From Actinomycetota bacterium (lineage in GTDB: Bacteria > Actinomycetota > Thermoleophilia > Gaiellales > Gaiellaceae): a stretch of 15,873 bases of DNA. A program made the position numbers and the translations under genes. Under the pieces are notes generated by a model. That model was not told the DNA's origin, ran no database searches, and saw only the letters and a list, made by a program, of their open reading frames with translations. The stretch lies in contig VAXT01000169.1 in NCBI GenBank assembly GCA_005883245.1, positions 1-15,873 on the forward strand. Reading direction: 5' to 3'. Within the stretch, counting starts at the first letter, position 1. Each line of letters opens with the position of its first letter. Shown here in pieces: positions 6,332 to 13,579 of this stretch.

Positions 6332-6681
6332 AACGTCAGTCCTCCTTCGCGGGCTGCGTCGGCGAGCGCCTTCACGCGCCCGTGGTACAGGTAGCCGGCG
6401 CGGTCGAAGACCGCGGACTCGATCCCGGCCGACTTCGCGGCTGCGGCGAGGCTCTTGCCGACCTCGGCGGCCTGGTCGACCTTGTCGCCCTTGAACGGCT
6501 TCAGGCCGAGCGAGCTCGAGGCTGCAAGCGTCTTGCCGACGACGTCGTCGACGAGCTGCGCCTCGATGCCTCGGTTGGAGCGGAAGACGACGAGCCGCGG
6601 CCGCTCGGCCGTGCCCGAGAGGGTCTTCCGAACCCGCTTGTGGCGCCGGACGCGCGCCTGTCTGACGGACAGGGTCGCCAT
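6328..6681 (-). CDS. rplR: 50S ribosomal protein L18 (uL18)
   Basis: L18 binds 5S rRNA and helps seat it in the central protuberance. The 117-residue product has the basic start RQARVRRHKRVRKTL, the RPRLVVFRSNRGIEAQLVDD core (about residues 27-46), and ends FDRAGYLYHGRVKALADAAREGGLTF, the diagnostic L18 C-terminus. Length is typical. The ATG overlaps the rplF stop by one base (TAATG) and its stop overlaps the TTG start of rpsE. The order rplF-rplR-rpsE is standard. Confidence 0.98.
   Translation of the reverse strand: MATLSVRQARVRRHKRVRKTLSGTAERPRLVVFRSNRGIEAQLVDDVVGKTLAASSSLGLKPFKGDKVDQAAEVGKSLAAAAKSAGIESAVFDRAGYLYHGRVKALADAAREGGLTF
6341..6347 (-). promoter_or_regulatory. Strong Shine-Dalgarno of rpsE (AAGGAGG)
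   Basis: AAGGAGG lies inside the 3' end of rplR, 9 nt before the TTG at 6329-6331. It decides the rpsE start in favour of TTG over the downstream ATG at 6299-6301. Confidence 0.75.
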
Positions 6682-7214
6682 TACGCCCTCTTTCCGACCT
6701 TCCGGCGCACGTACTCGCCGCGGTAGCGGATGCCCTTGCCCTTGTACGGCTCCGGCGGGCGCACGTCGCGCACCTCGGCGGCGATCTCGCCCACCTGCTG
6801 CTTGTCGATGCCCTTGACGACGATCTCGTTCTGTACTGGAACCTCGAACGTAATCCCGGCGGGCGCGTCGATCACGACCGAATGCGAGTAGCCGACGTTC
6901 AGCTCGAGCGCCGTGCCGCGCAGAGCCGCGCGGTACCCGACGCCCTGGATCTCGAGGCGCTTCTCGAAGCCGTTCGTGACGCCTTCGACCATGTTCGCGA
7001 CGAGCGAGCGCGTCAGGCCGTGCAGGGCGCGGTCGTCCCCGCGCTCCGTGGGGCGCTTGACGAGGAGTTGCCCGTCTTCCTTCTCGATCACGATCCGCGC
7101 CGGGACGTTCTGCGTCAACTCGCCGAGCGGGCCGTTGACCGTCAGGCGGCCAGGGTCGACCGCGACGTTGACGCTGTCCGGGATCTCGATTGGTTGCTTG
7201 CCGATTCGACTCAT
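6681..7214 (-). CDS. rplF: 50S ribosomal protein L6 (uL6)
   Basis: L6 lies near the sarcin-ricin loop and GTPase-associated region of the 50S. The 177-residue product starts MSRIGKQPIEIPDSVNV, contains two L6 repeats, and carries the bacterial signature PPEPYKGKGIRYRGEYVRRK near the C-terminus. Length is typical. The ATG at 7212-7214 follows the rpsH stop after 7 nt, and the stop overlaps the rplR ATG (TAATG). Confidence 0.98.
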   Translation of the reverse strand: MSRIGKQPIEIPDSVNVAVDPGRLTVNGPLGELTQNVPARIVIEKEDGQLLVKRPTERGDDRALHGLTRSLVANMVEGVTNGFEKRLEIQGVGYRAALRGTALELNVGYSHSVVIDAPAGITFEVPVQNEIVVKGIDKQQVGEIAAEVRDVRPPEPYKGKGIRYRGEYVRRKVGKRA

Positions 7215-7221
7215 TCGATTC

Positions 7222-7617
7222 TCACCAGATGAAGCAGAGGACCTCGCCGCCGACGCCTCGCTCCTCCGCGGTCTTGCTCGTGATCAGGCCGCCCGAAGTG
7301 GAGAGGATCGCCGTGCCCATCCCTCCGAGGACGCGCGGCAGGCGGTCCTTCCGAGCGTACACGCGCCGGCCGGGCTTGGAGACGCGCTTCAGGTCGGTGA
7401 TGATGCGCTCCCGGTTCCGGCCGAACTTGAGGTCGATCGTGAGCGTGTTGAAGCTCTCGCCGTCCTGGACGTGGAAGTCCGTGATGTAGCCCTCCTCCTT
7501 GAGCAGGCGGGCGATCTCCTCCTTGATCTTGGAGGTCGGCATCGTCGTCGAGTCGTGCATCGCCTTGTTGGCGTTGCGGATGCGCGTGAGCATGTCTGCG
7601 ATTGGATCGGTGTGCAT
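7222..7617 (-). CDS. rpsH: 30S ribosomal protein S8 (uS8)
   Basis: S8 binds the central domain of 16S rRNA and in E. coli represses the spc operon by binding the rplE leader region. The 131-residue product starts MHTDPIADMLTRIRNAN and has the C-terminal motif ILSTSGGLITSKTAEERGVGGEVLCFIW. The frame is open upstream, but the ATG at 7615-7617 overlaps the rpsN stop (TAATG) and gives the family N-terminus. No S8-site-like structure was identified around rplE by eye. Confidence 0.98.
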   Translation of the reverse strand: MHTDPIADMLTRIRNANKAMHDSTTMPTSKIKEEIARLLKEEGYITDFHVQDGESFNTLTIDLKFGRNRERIITDLKRVSKPGRRVYARKDRLPRVLGGMGTAILSTSGGLITSKTAEERGVGGEVLCFIW

Positions 7618-7802
7618 TACCAGCTCGATTTGGTCATGCCGGGGATCTGGCCCTCGTGCGCGAGGTCGCGCAGGCAGATCCGGCAGAGGCCGAACTTCTT
7701 GTAGACGGCGCGCGGCCGGCCGCACCTGTTGCACCGCGAGTACTTCCGCACCTTGAAGCGCGGCTCGCGCTTGGCCTTCGCGACCAGGGACTTCTTAGCC
7801 AC
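7617..7802 (-). CDS. rpsN: 30S ribosomal protein S14 type Z (uS14), zinc form
   Basis: A 61-residue S14 of the short zinc-binding type: MAKKSLVAKAKREPRFKVR, then C24-x2-C27 (CNRC) and C40-x2-C43 (CRIC), ending IPGMTKSSW. S14 is needed for 30S head assembly. The start is GTG at 7800-7802. No Shine-Dalgarno sits at a suitable distance from it; the only good one (GGAGG, 7841-7845) serves a 9-codon frame that ends in TAG one base before this GTG, so reinitiation is likely. The GTG is the last triplet of the 21-nt repeat shared with the rpsJ-rplC gap. The symbol rpsZ is also used for this type. Confidence 0.96.
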   Translation of the reverse strand: MAKKSLVAKAKREPRFKVRKYSRCNRCGRPRAVYKKFGLCRICLRDLAHEGQIPGMTKSSW

Positions 7803-7820
7803 GCTACGCGTCCAAGTTAC
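7800..7820 (-). repeat. Copy B of a 21-nt intercistronic repeat
   Basis: Read on the minus strand this contains TTGGACGCGTAGCGTG, identical over 21 nt to plus-strand positions 15034-15054 and 17/21 identical to plus-strand 12061-12081. It is therefore inverted relative to the other two copies. It supplies the last codons and stop of the 9-codon leader frame and the GTG start of rpsN. Confidence 0.7.
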
Positions 7821-7833
7821 TTGTAGTTGCCAT
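7804..7833 (-). other. Nine-codon leader frame before rpsN, with its own Shine-Dalgarno
   Basis: ATG at 7831-7833 opens MATTSNLDA and stops at TAG (7804-7806), one base before the rpsN GTG. GGAGG at 7841-7845 is 7 nt upstream, an ideal spacing, whereas rpsN itself has no comparable site. This arrangement favours translation of the minicistron and reinitiation at rpsN. Alternatively the Shine-Dalgarno could be a displaced site acting on rpsN from about 38 nt away, which is unlikely without mRNA folding. Confidence 0.5.
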
Positions 7834-7850
7834 ATGAATGCCTCCAGTTC

Positions 7851-8435
7851 TCACGGTTGCTGCGCTCCTTCCTTCTCTCTGAACGGGAGGCCGAGGCCCC
7901 GCAGGAGGGCGTAGCCTTCGTCGTCGTTCTGGGCCGTGGTCGTGATCGCCACGTCGAGCCCGCGCACGGCCTGGATGTCGTCGTAGTTGATCTCCGGGAA
8001 GATGATCTGCTCGCGGATGCCGATCGAGTAGTTGCCCCGGCCGTCGAACGACTCCGGCGCGAGGCCGCGGAAGTCGCGGATACGCGGGATGGCGATCGAG
8101 ACCAGGCGGTCGAGGAACTCCCACATCCGGTCACCGCGCAGCGTGACGCGCGCCCCGATGGGCATGCCCTCGCGGAGCTTGAAGCCGGCGATCGACTTGC
8201 GGGCCTTCCGCACCTGGGCGCGCTGGCCGGCGATCGTCGTCAGCTCCTCGATCGCGCTGTCGAGCGCCTTCGCCTCGACCTTCGCGTCGCCGACGCCCAT
8301 GTTGAGCGTGATCTTCGTCAGCCGCGGGACGCGCATGACGGAGCTGAGGCCGAGCTCCTCCCTGAGCTGGGCCCGGAGCTCCTCGTCGTAGCGCTCCTTG
8401 AGGCGCGGGCGCCGGGTTGCCGTCGCGGTGGCCAT
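7851..8435 (-). CDS. rplE: 50S ribosomal protein L5 (uL5)
   Basis: L5 binds 5S rRNA in the central protuberance and contacts P-site tRNA. The 194-residue product has MRVPRLTKITLNMGVGDA (about residues 34-51), AQVRKARKSIAGFKLREGMPIGARVTLRG and the end segment DVAITTTAQNDDEGYALLRGLGLPF, all diagnostic. An in-frame ATG 24 nt upstream is rejected, because the ATG at 8433-8435 overlaps the rplX stop (TAATG). After the stop there is a 48-nt gap to rpsN, the only sizeable gap in this half of the cluster. Confidence 0.98.
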   Translation of the reverse strand: MATATATRRPRLKERYDEELRAQLREELGLSSVMRVPRLTKITLNMGVGDAKVEAKALDSAIEELTTIAGQRAQVRKARKSIAGFKLREGMPIGARVTLRGDRMWEFLDRLVSIAIPRIRDFRGLAPESFDGRGNYSIGIREQIIFPEINYDDIQAVRGLDVAITTTAQNDDEGYALLRGLGLPFREKEGAQQP

Positions 8436-8806
8436 TACTTGTCGATCTCCTGGCGGCAATCGTCGCGCCGGCAGACGCGCACCTTGAGCGGTGCCTCGTC
8501 CTTCCGTTCCTTCATCACGTAGCCGATCCGCGTTGGCCGGTTGCAGGTCGGGCAGACGAGCATCACGTTCGAGATCGGGATCGGCGCGGCGAGGTCGATC
8601 ACGCCGCCCGGGCTGAACTGGGCGCCGCCCATCCGGCTCGGGTTCTTGATCGGCTTCGGCTTCGAGTGCCGCTTGACCATGTTCAGGTTCTCGACGAGCA
8701 CGCGCTGCTCGTCCGGGCGCGCCTCGAGCACGCGGCCCTGCTTTCCGCGGTCCTTGCCGGCGAGGATGTGGACGGTGTCGCCCTTGCGGATCTTCATCGC
8801 CTTCAT
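8435..8806 (-). CDS. rplX: 50S ribosomal protein L24 (uL24)
   Basis: L24 initiates 50S assembly and lies at the peptide exit tunnel. The 123-residue product contains the KOW motif (MKIRKGDTVHILAGKDRGKQG, from residue 4) and a C-terminal cysteine cluster, C85-x2-C88 (CPTC) with C112 and C117, which could form a zinc ribbon; this is a known variant in some lineages. The ATG at 8804-8806 abuts the rplN stop (TAGATG) with GGAGG 8 nt upstream; the ATG three codons later is an alternative start. Confidence 0.97.
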   Translation of the reverse strand: MKAMKIRKGDTVHILAGKDRGKQGRVLEARPDEQRVLVENLNMVKRHSKPKPIKNPSRMGGAQFSPGGVIDLAAPIPISNVMLVCPTCNRPTRIGYVMKERKDEAPLKVRVCRRDDCRQEIDK

Positions 8807-9175
8807 CTAGAGGACCTCCGGAGCGAGCGAGACGATCTTCATGAAGTTCTTCTCGCGGAGCTCGCGCGCGACCGGGCCGAAGATGCGCGTCCCGCGTGGG
8901 TTTCGGGCCTGGTCGATGATCACGGCCGCGTTCTCGTCGAAGGCGATCTGCGTCCCGTCGTCGCGGCCGTAGGCCTTCTTCGTGCGGACGACAACCGCCT
9001 GGACGACCTCGCCCTTCTTGATCGTGCCTTGCGGGGTCGCGGTCTTGACGGTGCCGACGATGACGTCGCCGACCCGCGCGTAGCGGCGGTGCGAGCCGCC
9101 GAGCACGCGGATGCAGAGGAGCTCTCTCGCACCCGTGTTGTCGGCCACCCGGAGTCGGGATTCCTGCTGGATCAC
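8807..9175 (-). CDS. rplN: 50S ribosomal protein L14 (uL14)
   Basis: L14 is part of the intersubunit face of the 50S and contacts 16S helix 44. The 122-residue product, the standard length, starts MIQQESRLRVADNTGARELLCIRVLGG and ends GTRIFGPVARELREKNFMKIVSLAPEVL. The start is GTG at 9173-9175, overlapping the rpsQ stop by 4 nt (GTGA), with GAGGT about 8 nt upstream. Gene order rpsQ-rplN-rplX is canonical. Confidence 0.98.
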   Translation of the reverse strand: MIQQESRLRVADNTGARELLCIRVLGGSHRRYARVGDVIVGTVKTATPQGTIKKGEVVQAVVVRTKKAYGRDDGTQIAFDENAAVIIDQARNPRGTRIFGPVARELREKNFMKIVSLAPEVL

Positions 9176-9864
9176 TTCGCTACCTCGAGCACCTGGGCCA
9201 GGCGCCAGTTCTTCGTCTTCGAGAGCGGGCGCGTCTCGACGATGAGGACGACGTCGCCGACCTTCGCCGCGTTCTCCGCGTCGTGCGCGTGGAACTTCGT
9301 CGAGCGGCGGACGACCTTCTTGTAGCGAGGGTGCGCTTTGACCGTGTCGACGCGGACGACGATCGTCTTGTCCATCGCGCTCGAGACGACGACGCCGCGA
9401 CGCTCCTGGCGACGGCCCCGGTCGCGGACCGGCTTCGGGACGCGCGTGATCGGCGTGCGGCCCTCCGGCTTCTCGCGCTTCGGCTTCGAGCGGTGGCGTC
9501 GTTGGCTGCGCGGCTTCCGCTTCGGCTTCGCGCGCGGGCCGGCGGCTTCGGCGGCAGGGGCTTCCGTGCCGCCCTCTGCGGGGGCTACTTCGGCTTCTGC
9601 GGCCGGGGCTTCTGCGGCTGGGGCTTCCTCGGCGGGCGCTTCGTCGGCGGGCGCTTCCTCGGCGGGCGCTTCCTCGGCCGGAGCCTCTTCCGCAGGTGAC
9701 TCCTCGGCTACGGGCTCCTCCGCCGGAGCCTCCGCAGCGGGCTCCTCGGCGGGCGCTTCCTCCTCCGCCGGAGCCTCGGCGGCAGGGGCCTCCTCAGCCG
9801 GAGTTTCCTCGGCCTGCGCCTCTTCTGCCTGCGCCTCTACGTCCTGTTTCTCTTCGTCAGCCAC
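9172..9864 (-). CDS. rpsQ: 30S ribosomal protein S17 (uS17) with very long acidic N-terminal extension
   Basis: S17 is a primary 16S-binding OB-fold protein. The S17 domain occupies about residues 154-230 (RRGVVVSSAMDKTIVVRVDT ... ETRPLSKTKNWRLAQVLEVAK). In front of it lie an acidic stretch of about 109 residues built of Ala-Pro-Ala-Glu-Glu repeats and a strongly basic linker (residues 111-153). Typical S17 is 80-90 residues; some actinobacteria have a shorter Ala/Lys-rich extension. The GTG at 9862-9864 overlaps rpmC by 8 nt (GTGGCTGA) and has AAGGAG 4 nt upstream, so the extension appears truly translated. No internal start with a good site was found before the S17 domain. The extension could be processed after translation; nothing here shows that. 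Confidence 0.94.
   Translation of the reverse strand: MADEEKQDVEAQAEEAQAEETPAEEAPAAEAPAEEEAPAEEPAAEAPAEEPVAEESPAEEAPAEEAPAEEAPADEAPAEEAPAAEAPAAEAEVAPAEGGTEAPAAEAAGPRAKPKRKPRSQRRHRSKPKREKPEGRTPITRVPKPVRDRGRRQERRGVVVSSAMDKTIVVRVDTVKAHPRYKKVVRRSTKFHAHDAENAAKVGDVVLIVETRPLSKTKNWRLAQVLEVAK
9595..9804 (-). repeat. Degenerate 15-nt tandem repeats coding for APAEE units in S17
   Basis: Residues 21-90 of S17 consist of near-perfect five-residue units (APAEE, APAAE, APADE). The DNA shows the matching 15-nt periodicity, most regular around 9600-9680 (plus-strand unit GGCGGGCGCTTCCTC). Such tracts expand and contract by slippage, so length may vary between strains. Confidence 0.8.
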
Positions 9865-10063
9865 CTATCTCCTTCGCGAGCTCGCGCTCGTTTCGTACGG
9901 TCAGAATCCTTGCGATCTCTCGCTTCGCGTGCTTGAGGCGCGCGGGGTTCTCGAGCGCTCCCGTCGCCGACTGGAAACGCAGGTTGAAGAGCTCCTGTCG
10001 GCGCTCCGCGAGCGCATCGTCCAGCTGGTCGTCGCTCATGTCTCGGAGGTCTCTAGCTCGCAA
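9857..10063 (-). CDS. rpmC: 50S ribosomal protein L29 (uL29)
   Basis: L29 lies beside L23 at the tunnel exit, near the docking site of SRP and trigger factor. The 68-residue product reads MRARDLRDMSDDQLDDALAE, then RRQELFNLRFQSATGALENP and the KREIARILTVRNEREL helix, matching the two-helix family. The start is TTG at 10061-10063: GGGAGG is 9 nt upstream, and the residues before the internal Met (RARDLRD) are conserved in the family. It overlaps rplP by 11 nt and rpsQ by 8 nt. Confidence 0.96.
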   Translation of the reverse strand: MRARDLRDMSDDQLDDALAERRQELFNLRFQSATGALENPARLKHAKREIARILTVRNERELAKEIGG

Positions 10064-10478
10064 AGAGATCAGCCTCCCGCTTCACGAACTTCGTCTTCAC
10101 CGGGAGCTTGGTCCCGGCCAGACGCAATGCTTCCTTGGCCAGGTCCTCCGGCACGCCGGACAGCTCGAACATGACGCGTCCCGGCTTGACGACGGCGACC
10201 CAGTGCTCAGGGGCGCCCTTGCCCGAGCCCATGCGCGTCTCGGCCGGCTTCTGGCTGACCGGCTTGTCCGGGAAGACGTTGATCCAGACCTTCCCACCGC
10301 GTTTGATCTTTCGGGTCATGGCGATACGAGCCGCCTCGAGCTGGCGGTTCGTAACCCAGGCGGCTTCCATCGACTTGAGGCCGAAGTCGCCGAACTGGAC
10401 GCGCGTCTGCCCCTTCGAGACACCCGCGCGCCGGCCGCGCTGCTGCTTGCGGTACTTCGTCTTCTTGGGAAGCAACAT
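10053..10478 (-). CDS. rplP: 50S ribosomal protein L16 (uL16)
   Basis: L16 is a late-assembly 50S protein next to the A-site tRNA elbow. The 141-residue product starts MLLPKKTKYRKQQRGRR and contains VWINVFPDKPVSQKPAETRM and GSGKGAPEHWVAVVKPGRVMFE, the two diagnostic motifs. The ATG overlaps the rpsC stop (TGATG), and GGGAGG lies 9 nt upstream inside rpsC. Length is typical. Confidence 0.98.
   Translation of the reverse strand: MLLPKKTKYRKQQRGRRAGVSKGQTRVQFGDFGLKSMEAAWVTNRQLEAARIAMTRKIKRGGKVWINVFPDKPVSQKPAETRMGSGKGAPEHWVAVVKPGRVMFELSGVPEDLAKEALRLAGTKLPVKTKFVKREADLFAS
10073..10078 (-). promoter_or_regulatory. Shine-Dalgarno of rpmC (GGGAGG)
   Basis: GGGAGG within the 3' end of rplP, 9 nt before the TTG at 10061-10063. 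It supports the TTG start over the internal ATG at codon 9. Confidence 0.7.
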
Positions 10479-11482
10479 CAGCCTTTGCCTCCCGACTCAT
10501 CGAGCTTGGTCGGGTCTTCGACCTGCTTCTTCGGCGTGGTCGTGTCCGGCGCGTCTTCCACAGGTGCCTCGACCTCCTGGACCTCGGGCTGGATCTCCGG
10601 CTGCTCGCGCCCCTCGGCCGAAACTGCCTCTTCGTCGGTCTTGGGCTGTTCGACGTTGTCCTGGCGGCCCCGACGGGCGCCACTGCGCCGGGGTCGACGC
10701 GTCCGCACCGGGCCGAGGCCCTCGCGGTCCTGCTGCCTGCTCCGGCCGCTCTCGCGGGAGGCGGAAAGCCCCTCGGTGCGGCCGCCGAGCCGGCGGGCGG
10801 TGTCCTGGTCTCCGAGCCGCGTCTCCTTCTGCTGGGCGACGCTCTCGAAGCCCTCGGGCATGATCTCGCCCTTGTTGATCCAGACCTTGACGCCGATGCG
10901 GCCGAAGGTCGTCTTCGCCTCGACGAAGCCGTAGTCGATGTCTGCGCGGATCGTGTGCAGCGGGACGCGCCCCTCGGAGTAGCTCTCGGAACGGCTCATC
11001 TCGGTGCCGCCGAGCCGACCGCCGCACTGCACCTTCACGCCGTGGGCACCGGAGCGCATCGCGGAGGCGAGCGACCGCTTCATCGCGCGCCGGAAGCTGA
11101 CGCGGTTCTGGAGCTGCTCGGCGATCGACTGCGCGACGAGCTTCGCGTCCAGCTCGGGGCGCTTGATCTCGTTGATGTTGATGTGCACGTTCTTGTGCGT
11201 CATCGCGTGGATCTCTTTGCGCAGCGCGTCGACCTCGGCGCCAGACTTGCCGATCACGATCCCCGGGCGCGCGGTGTAGATGTCGATCGTGATCCGCTGC
11301 TTGTCCTTGCGGATGAGCACGTCGGACAGGCCCGCGTGGGAGAGCTTGTTGTAGATGTGCTCGCGGATCTTGATGTCCTCGAGCAGGGCCTCGGGGAACT
11401 CCTTCGTCCCCGCGAACCAGTTCGACTTCCAGTCGTGGATGACGCCGACGCGCATGCCGCCGGGATGGACTTTCTGACCCAT
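10478..11482 (-). CDS. rpsC: 30S ribosomal protein S3 (uS3) with long C-terminal tail
   Basis: S3 forms the mRNA entry channel and contributes to ribosomal helicase activity. The 334-residue product starts MGQKVHPGGMRVGVI. The KH domain has GIVIGKSGAEVD at residues 74-85, and the C-terminal domain runs to VKVWINKGEIMPE (198-210). About 120 further residues follow: first Arg/Gly-rich (RTRRPRRSGARRGRQD), then acidic and Gln/Pro-rich (VQEVEAPVEDAPDTTTP). S3 is commonly 210-270 residues. The ATG overlaps the rplV stop (TAATG). The tail would project near the mRNA entry on the solvent side. Confidence 0.97.
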   Translation of the reverse strand: MGQKVHPGGMRVGVIHDWKSNWFAGTKEFPEALLEDIKIREHIYNKLSHAGLSDVLIRKDKQRITIDIYTARPGIVIGKSGAEVDALRKEIHAMTHKNVHININEIKRPELDAKLVAQSIAEQLQNRVSFRRAMKRSLASAMRSGAHGVKVQCGGRLGGTEMSRSESYSEGRVPLHTIRADIDYGFVEAKTTFGRIGVKVWINKGEIMPEGFESVAQQKETRLGDQDTARRLGGRTEGLSASRESGRSRQQDREGLGPVRTRRPRRSGARRGRQDNVEQPKTDEEAVSAEGREQPEIQPEVQEVEAPVEDAPDTTTPKKQVEDPTKLDESGGKG

Positions 11483-12030
11483 TAGCTCTCTTTCTCCTCG
11501 GTCTTCTTCTTCGCCGGGGCGGCGCGCTTCCGCGTAGCCGGCTTCTTGGCCGCGGGCTTCTTCTCGGCCTTCGGCTTGGTCTCGGCCTCTGCCTTCGGGG
11601 CGGCCTTGCGGCGAGGAGCGCGCTTCGGCTTCTCCTCGGCAGGCGCCTCGAGCTCAGGCGCTCGCGTCACTGTAGCCGTGGTCGCCGGGCCCAGCGTGAT
11701 CGTGATGTGGCACATCCGCTTGCGGATCCGGGCCGCGCGTCCGCGGGCACGAGCCCGCCAGCGCTTGATCGTCGGCCCCTCGTCGACGTAGACCGTCTTC
11801 ACGACGAGGTCGTCGCCGATCAGGTTGTGGTTGGCCTCGGCGTTGGCGACCGCCGAGCGCAAGAGCTTGTCGATCTCGCGCGCGGCTGCGCGCTCGCTGA
11901 ACGCAAGCATGGTCCGCGCCTCGGGCACGGTCCGTCCACGGATGTGCTCGACGACGAGGCGCGCCTTGCGCGGTGTGATCCGCACCCATTTCGCGGCCGC
12001 ACGCACCTCCTGAAGCTGGCCGTCGGTCAT
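11482..12030 (-). CDS. rplV: 50S ribosomal protein L22 (uL22) with basic C-terminal tail
   Basis: L22 lines the peptide exit tunnel with its beta-hairpin, a site of macrolide-resistance mutations. The core (about residues 1-115) includes KWVRITPRKARLVVEHIRGR, the SAVANAEANHNL helix and the hairpin region PTIKRWRARARGRAARIRKR, ending CHITITLG. A tail of about 65 residues rich in Lys, Ala and Pro follows; similar tails occur in mycobacterial L22. The ATG at 12028-12030 overlaps the TGA of the preceding small frame (ATGA) and lies 9 nt after GAGG. An ATG at 12034-12036 would add two residues and is the alternative start. Confidence 0.96.
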   Translation of the reverse strand: MTDGQLQEVRAAAKWVRITPRKARLVVEHIRGRTVPEARTMLAFSERAAAREIDKLLRSAVANAEANHNLIGDDLVVKTVYVDEGPTIKRWRARARGRAARIRKRMCHITITLGPATTATVTRAPELEAPAEEKPKRAPRRKAAPKAEAETKPKAEKKPAAKKPATRKRAAPAKKKTEEKES

Positions 12031-12086
12031 TTGCATCGACCTCGTATGGCCCGCTCGCGTGTACCTTGGGCGCGTAGCGCACTCAT
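12027..12086 (-). other. Bridging small ORF between rpsS and rplV (19 codons)
   Basis: The ATG at 12084-12086 overlaps the rpsS stop by 4 nt (ATGA) and the frame (MSALRAQGTRERAIRGRCK) ends in a TGA that overlaps the rplV ATG by the same pattern. Its first 40 nt resemble the equivalent frame between rpsJ and rplC (MNTLRVQVTRRGP). It fills the whole 52-nt gap. Function is unknown; a translational-coupling role is inferred. Confidence 0.4.
12061..12081 (+). repeat. Copy C (degenerate) of the 21-nt intercistronic repeat
   Basis: Plus-strand GTACCTTGGGCGCGTAGCGC plus one base matches 17 of 21 positions of copy A (15034-15054), in the same orientation. It lies just after rpsS and encodes the first residues of the bridging frame before rplV. 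Confidence 0.55.
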
Positions 12087-12370
12087 GTGGTGCGCTTCAC
12101 CTCCACCTTGCGGTCGCCGGAGTGCGCGCGGAACGTGCGCGTGGGAGCGAACTCGCCGAGCTTGTGCCCGACCATCTCCTCGGTGACGAAGACCGGGACG
12201 TGCTTGCGGCCGTCGTGGACCGCGATCGTGTGTCCGACCATCTCCGGGAAGATCGTCGAGGAACGGGACCAGGTGCGGACCATGTTCTTCGAGCCCGAGG
12301 AGTTCATCGACTCGATTCGGTTGAAGAGCCGTTCCTCCACATACGGCCCCTTCTTTGAGGATCTGCTCAA
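12083..12370 (-). CDS. rpsS: 30S ribosomal protein S19 (uS19)
   Basis: S19 lies in the 30S head and makes bridges to the 50S central protuberance. The 95-residue product starts MSRSSKKGPYVEERLFNRI and contains RSSTIFPEMVGHTIAVHDGRK and the end segment VGHKLGEFAPTRTFRAHSGD. Length is typical. The start is TTG at 12368-12370, with GGAGG 6 nt upstream, and it overlaps the TGA of the small frame before it (TTGA). A 5-bp hairpin (12386-12405) sits just upstream of the Shine-Dalgarno. Confidence 0.97.
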   Translation of the reverse strand: MSRSSKKGPYVEERLFNRIESMNSSGSKNMVRTWSRSSTIFPEMVGHTIAVHDGRKHVPVFVTEEMVGHKLGEFAPTRTFRAHSGDRKVEVKRTT

Positions 12371-12435
12371 CTGACACCTCCATTCACCCGAGCGAAGCGA
12401 CGGGTCAACATAGGCGTGACGAAAATACGTAGCAT
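12367..12435 (-). other. Bridging small ORF between rplB and rpsS (22 codons)
   Basis: ATG at 12433-12435, five bases after the rplB stop, opens a 22-codon frame (MLRIFVTPMLTRRF onward) ending in a TGA that overlaps the rpsS TTG. AGGTGA, which includes the rplB stop, precedes the ATG at 5 nt and could act as Shine-Dalgarno. The ATG lies at the top of a perfect 11-bp hairpin. The segment LRIFVT recalls LRVQVT of the rpsJ-rplC small frame. Function is unknown. Confidence 0.4.
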
Positions 12436-12440
12436 TTTCG

Positions 12441-12444
<4 letters not shown>
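12416..12444 (-). promoter_or_regulatory. Perfect 11-bp hairpin at the rplB stop
   Basis: GTGACGAAAAT (12416-12426) and ATTTTCGTCAC (12434-12444) are perfect inverted repeats around a 7-nt loop. In mRNA the loop is GCUACGU and the structure covers the rplB stop and the start of the next small frame. On the mRNA strand no U-tract follows (GCCUAUG), so it is not a standard terminator for the operon. Read on the plus strand it is followed by CTTTTC, which is weakly terminator-like for antisense transcription. The AT-rich stem stands out from its GC-rich surroundings. Confidence 0.65.
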
Positions 12445-13282
<838 letters not shown>

Positions 13283-13283
<1 letters not shown>

Positions 13284-13579
13284 CAGACCTGAGCCCCCTC
13301 GAAGATCTCGATCGCGTCGCCTTCCTTGAGCTGCACGATCGCCTTCTTCCAGCCGGGGCGCGTGCCCTTGCGGTAGTTCCGCATCTTCGGCTTCGGCGGC
13401 ACCTTCACGATGTTGACCGAGGTGACTTTCACGCCGAACAGCTCCTCGACCGCCTGCCGGACCTGCGTCTTGTGCGCGTCCTTGTGCACGCGGAACGAGT
13501 ATTTGCGGTCCTCGATCAGGCTGTAGCTCTTCTCGGAGACCACCGGCGACAGCAGCACCTCGTTGGGGTGCAGACTCAT
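13283..13579 (-). CDS. rplW: 50S ribosomal protein L23 (uL23)
   Basis: L23 at the tunnel exit is the docking site for trigger factor and SRP. The 98-residue product starts MSLHPNEVLLSPVVSEKSYSL and contains YSFRVHKDAHKTQVRQAVEELFGVKVTSVN-type sequence (residues 28-57), PPKPKMRNYRKGTRPGWKKA and the acidic end. Length is typical. The ATG overlaps the TGA of the upstream small frame (ATGA), with GAGGTG about 5 nt upstream. Its first codons (MSLHP) are nearly repeated 113 nt upstream at the start of that frame. Confidence 0.97.

Noticed and set aside
8417..10934. Other long plus-strand frames opposite rplX, rplN, rpsQ and rpsC (up to 412 codons).
   Set aside because: They mirror the codon structure and repeats of the real genes, have no family features and overlap one another.
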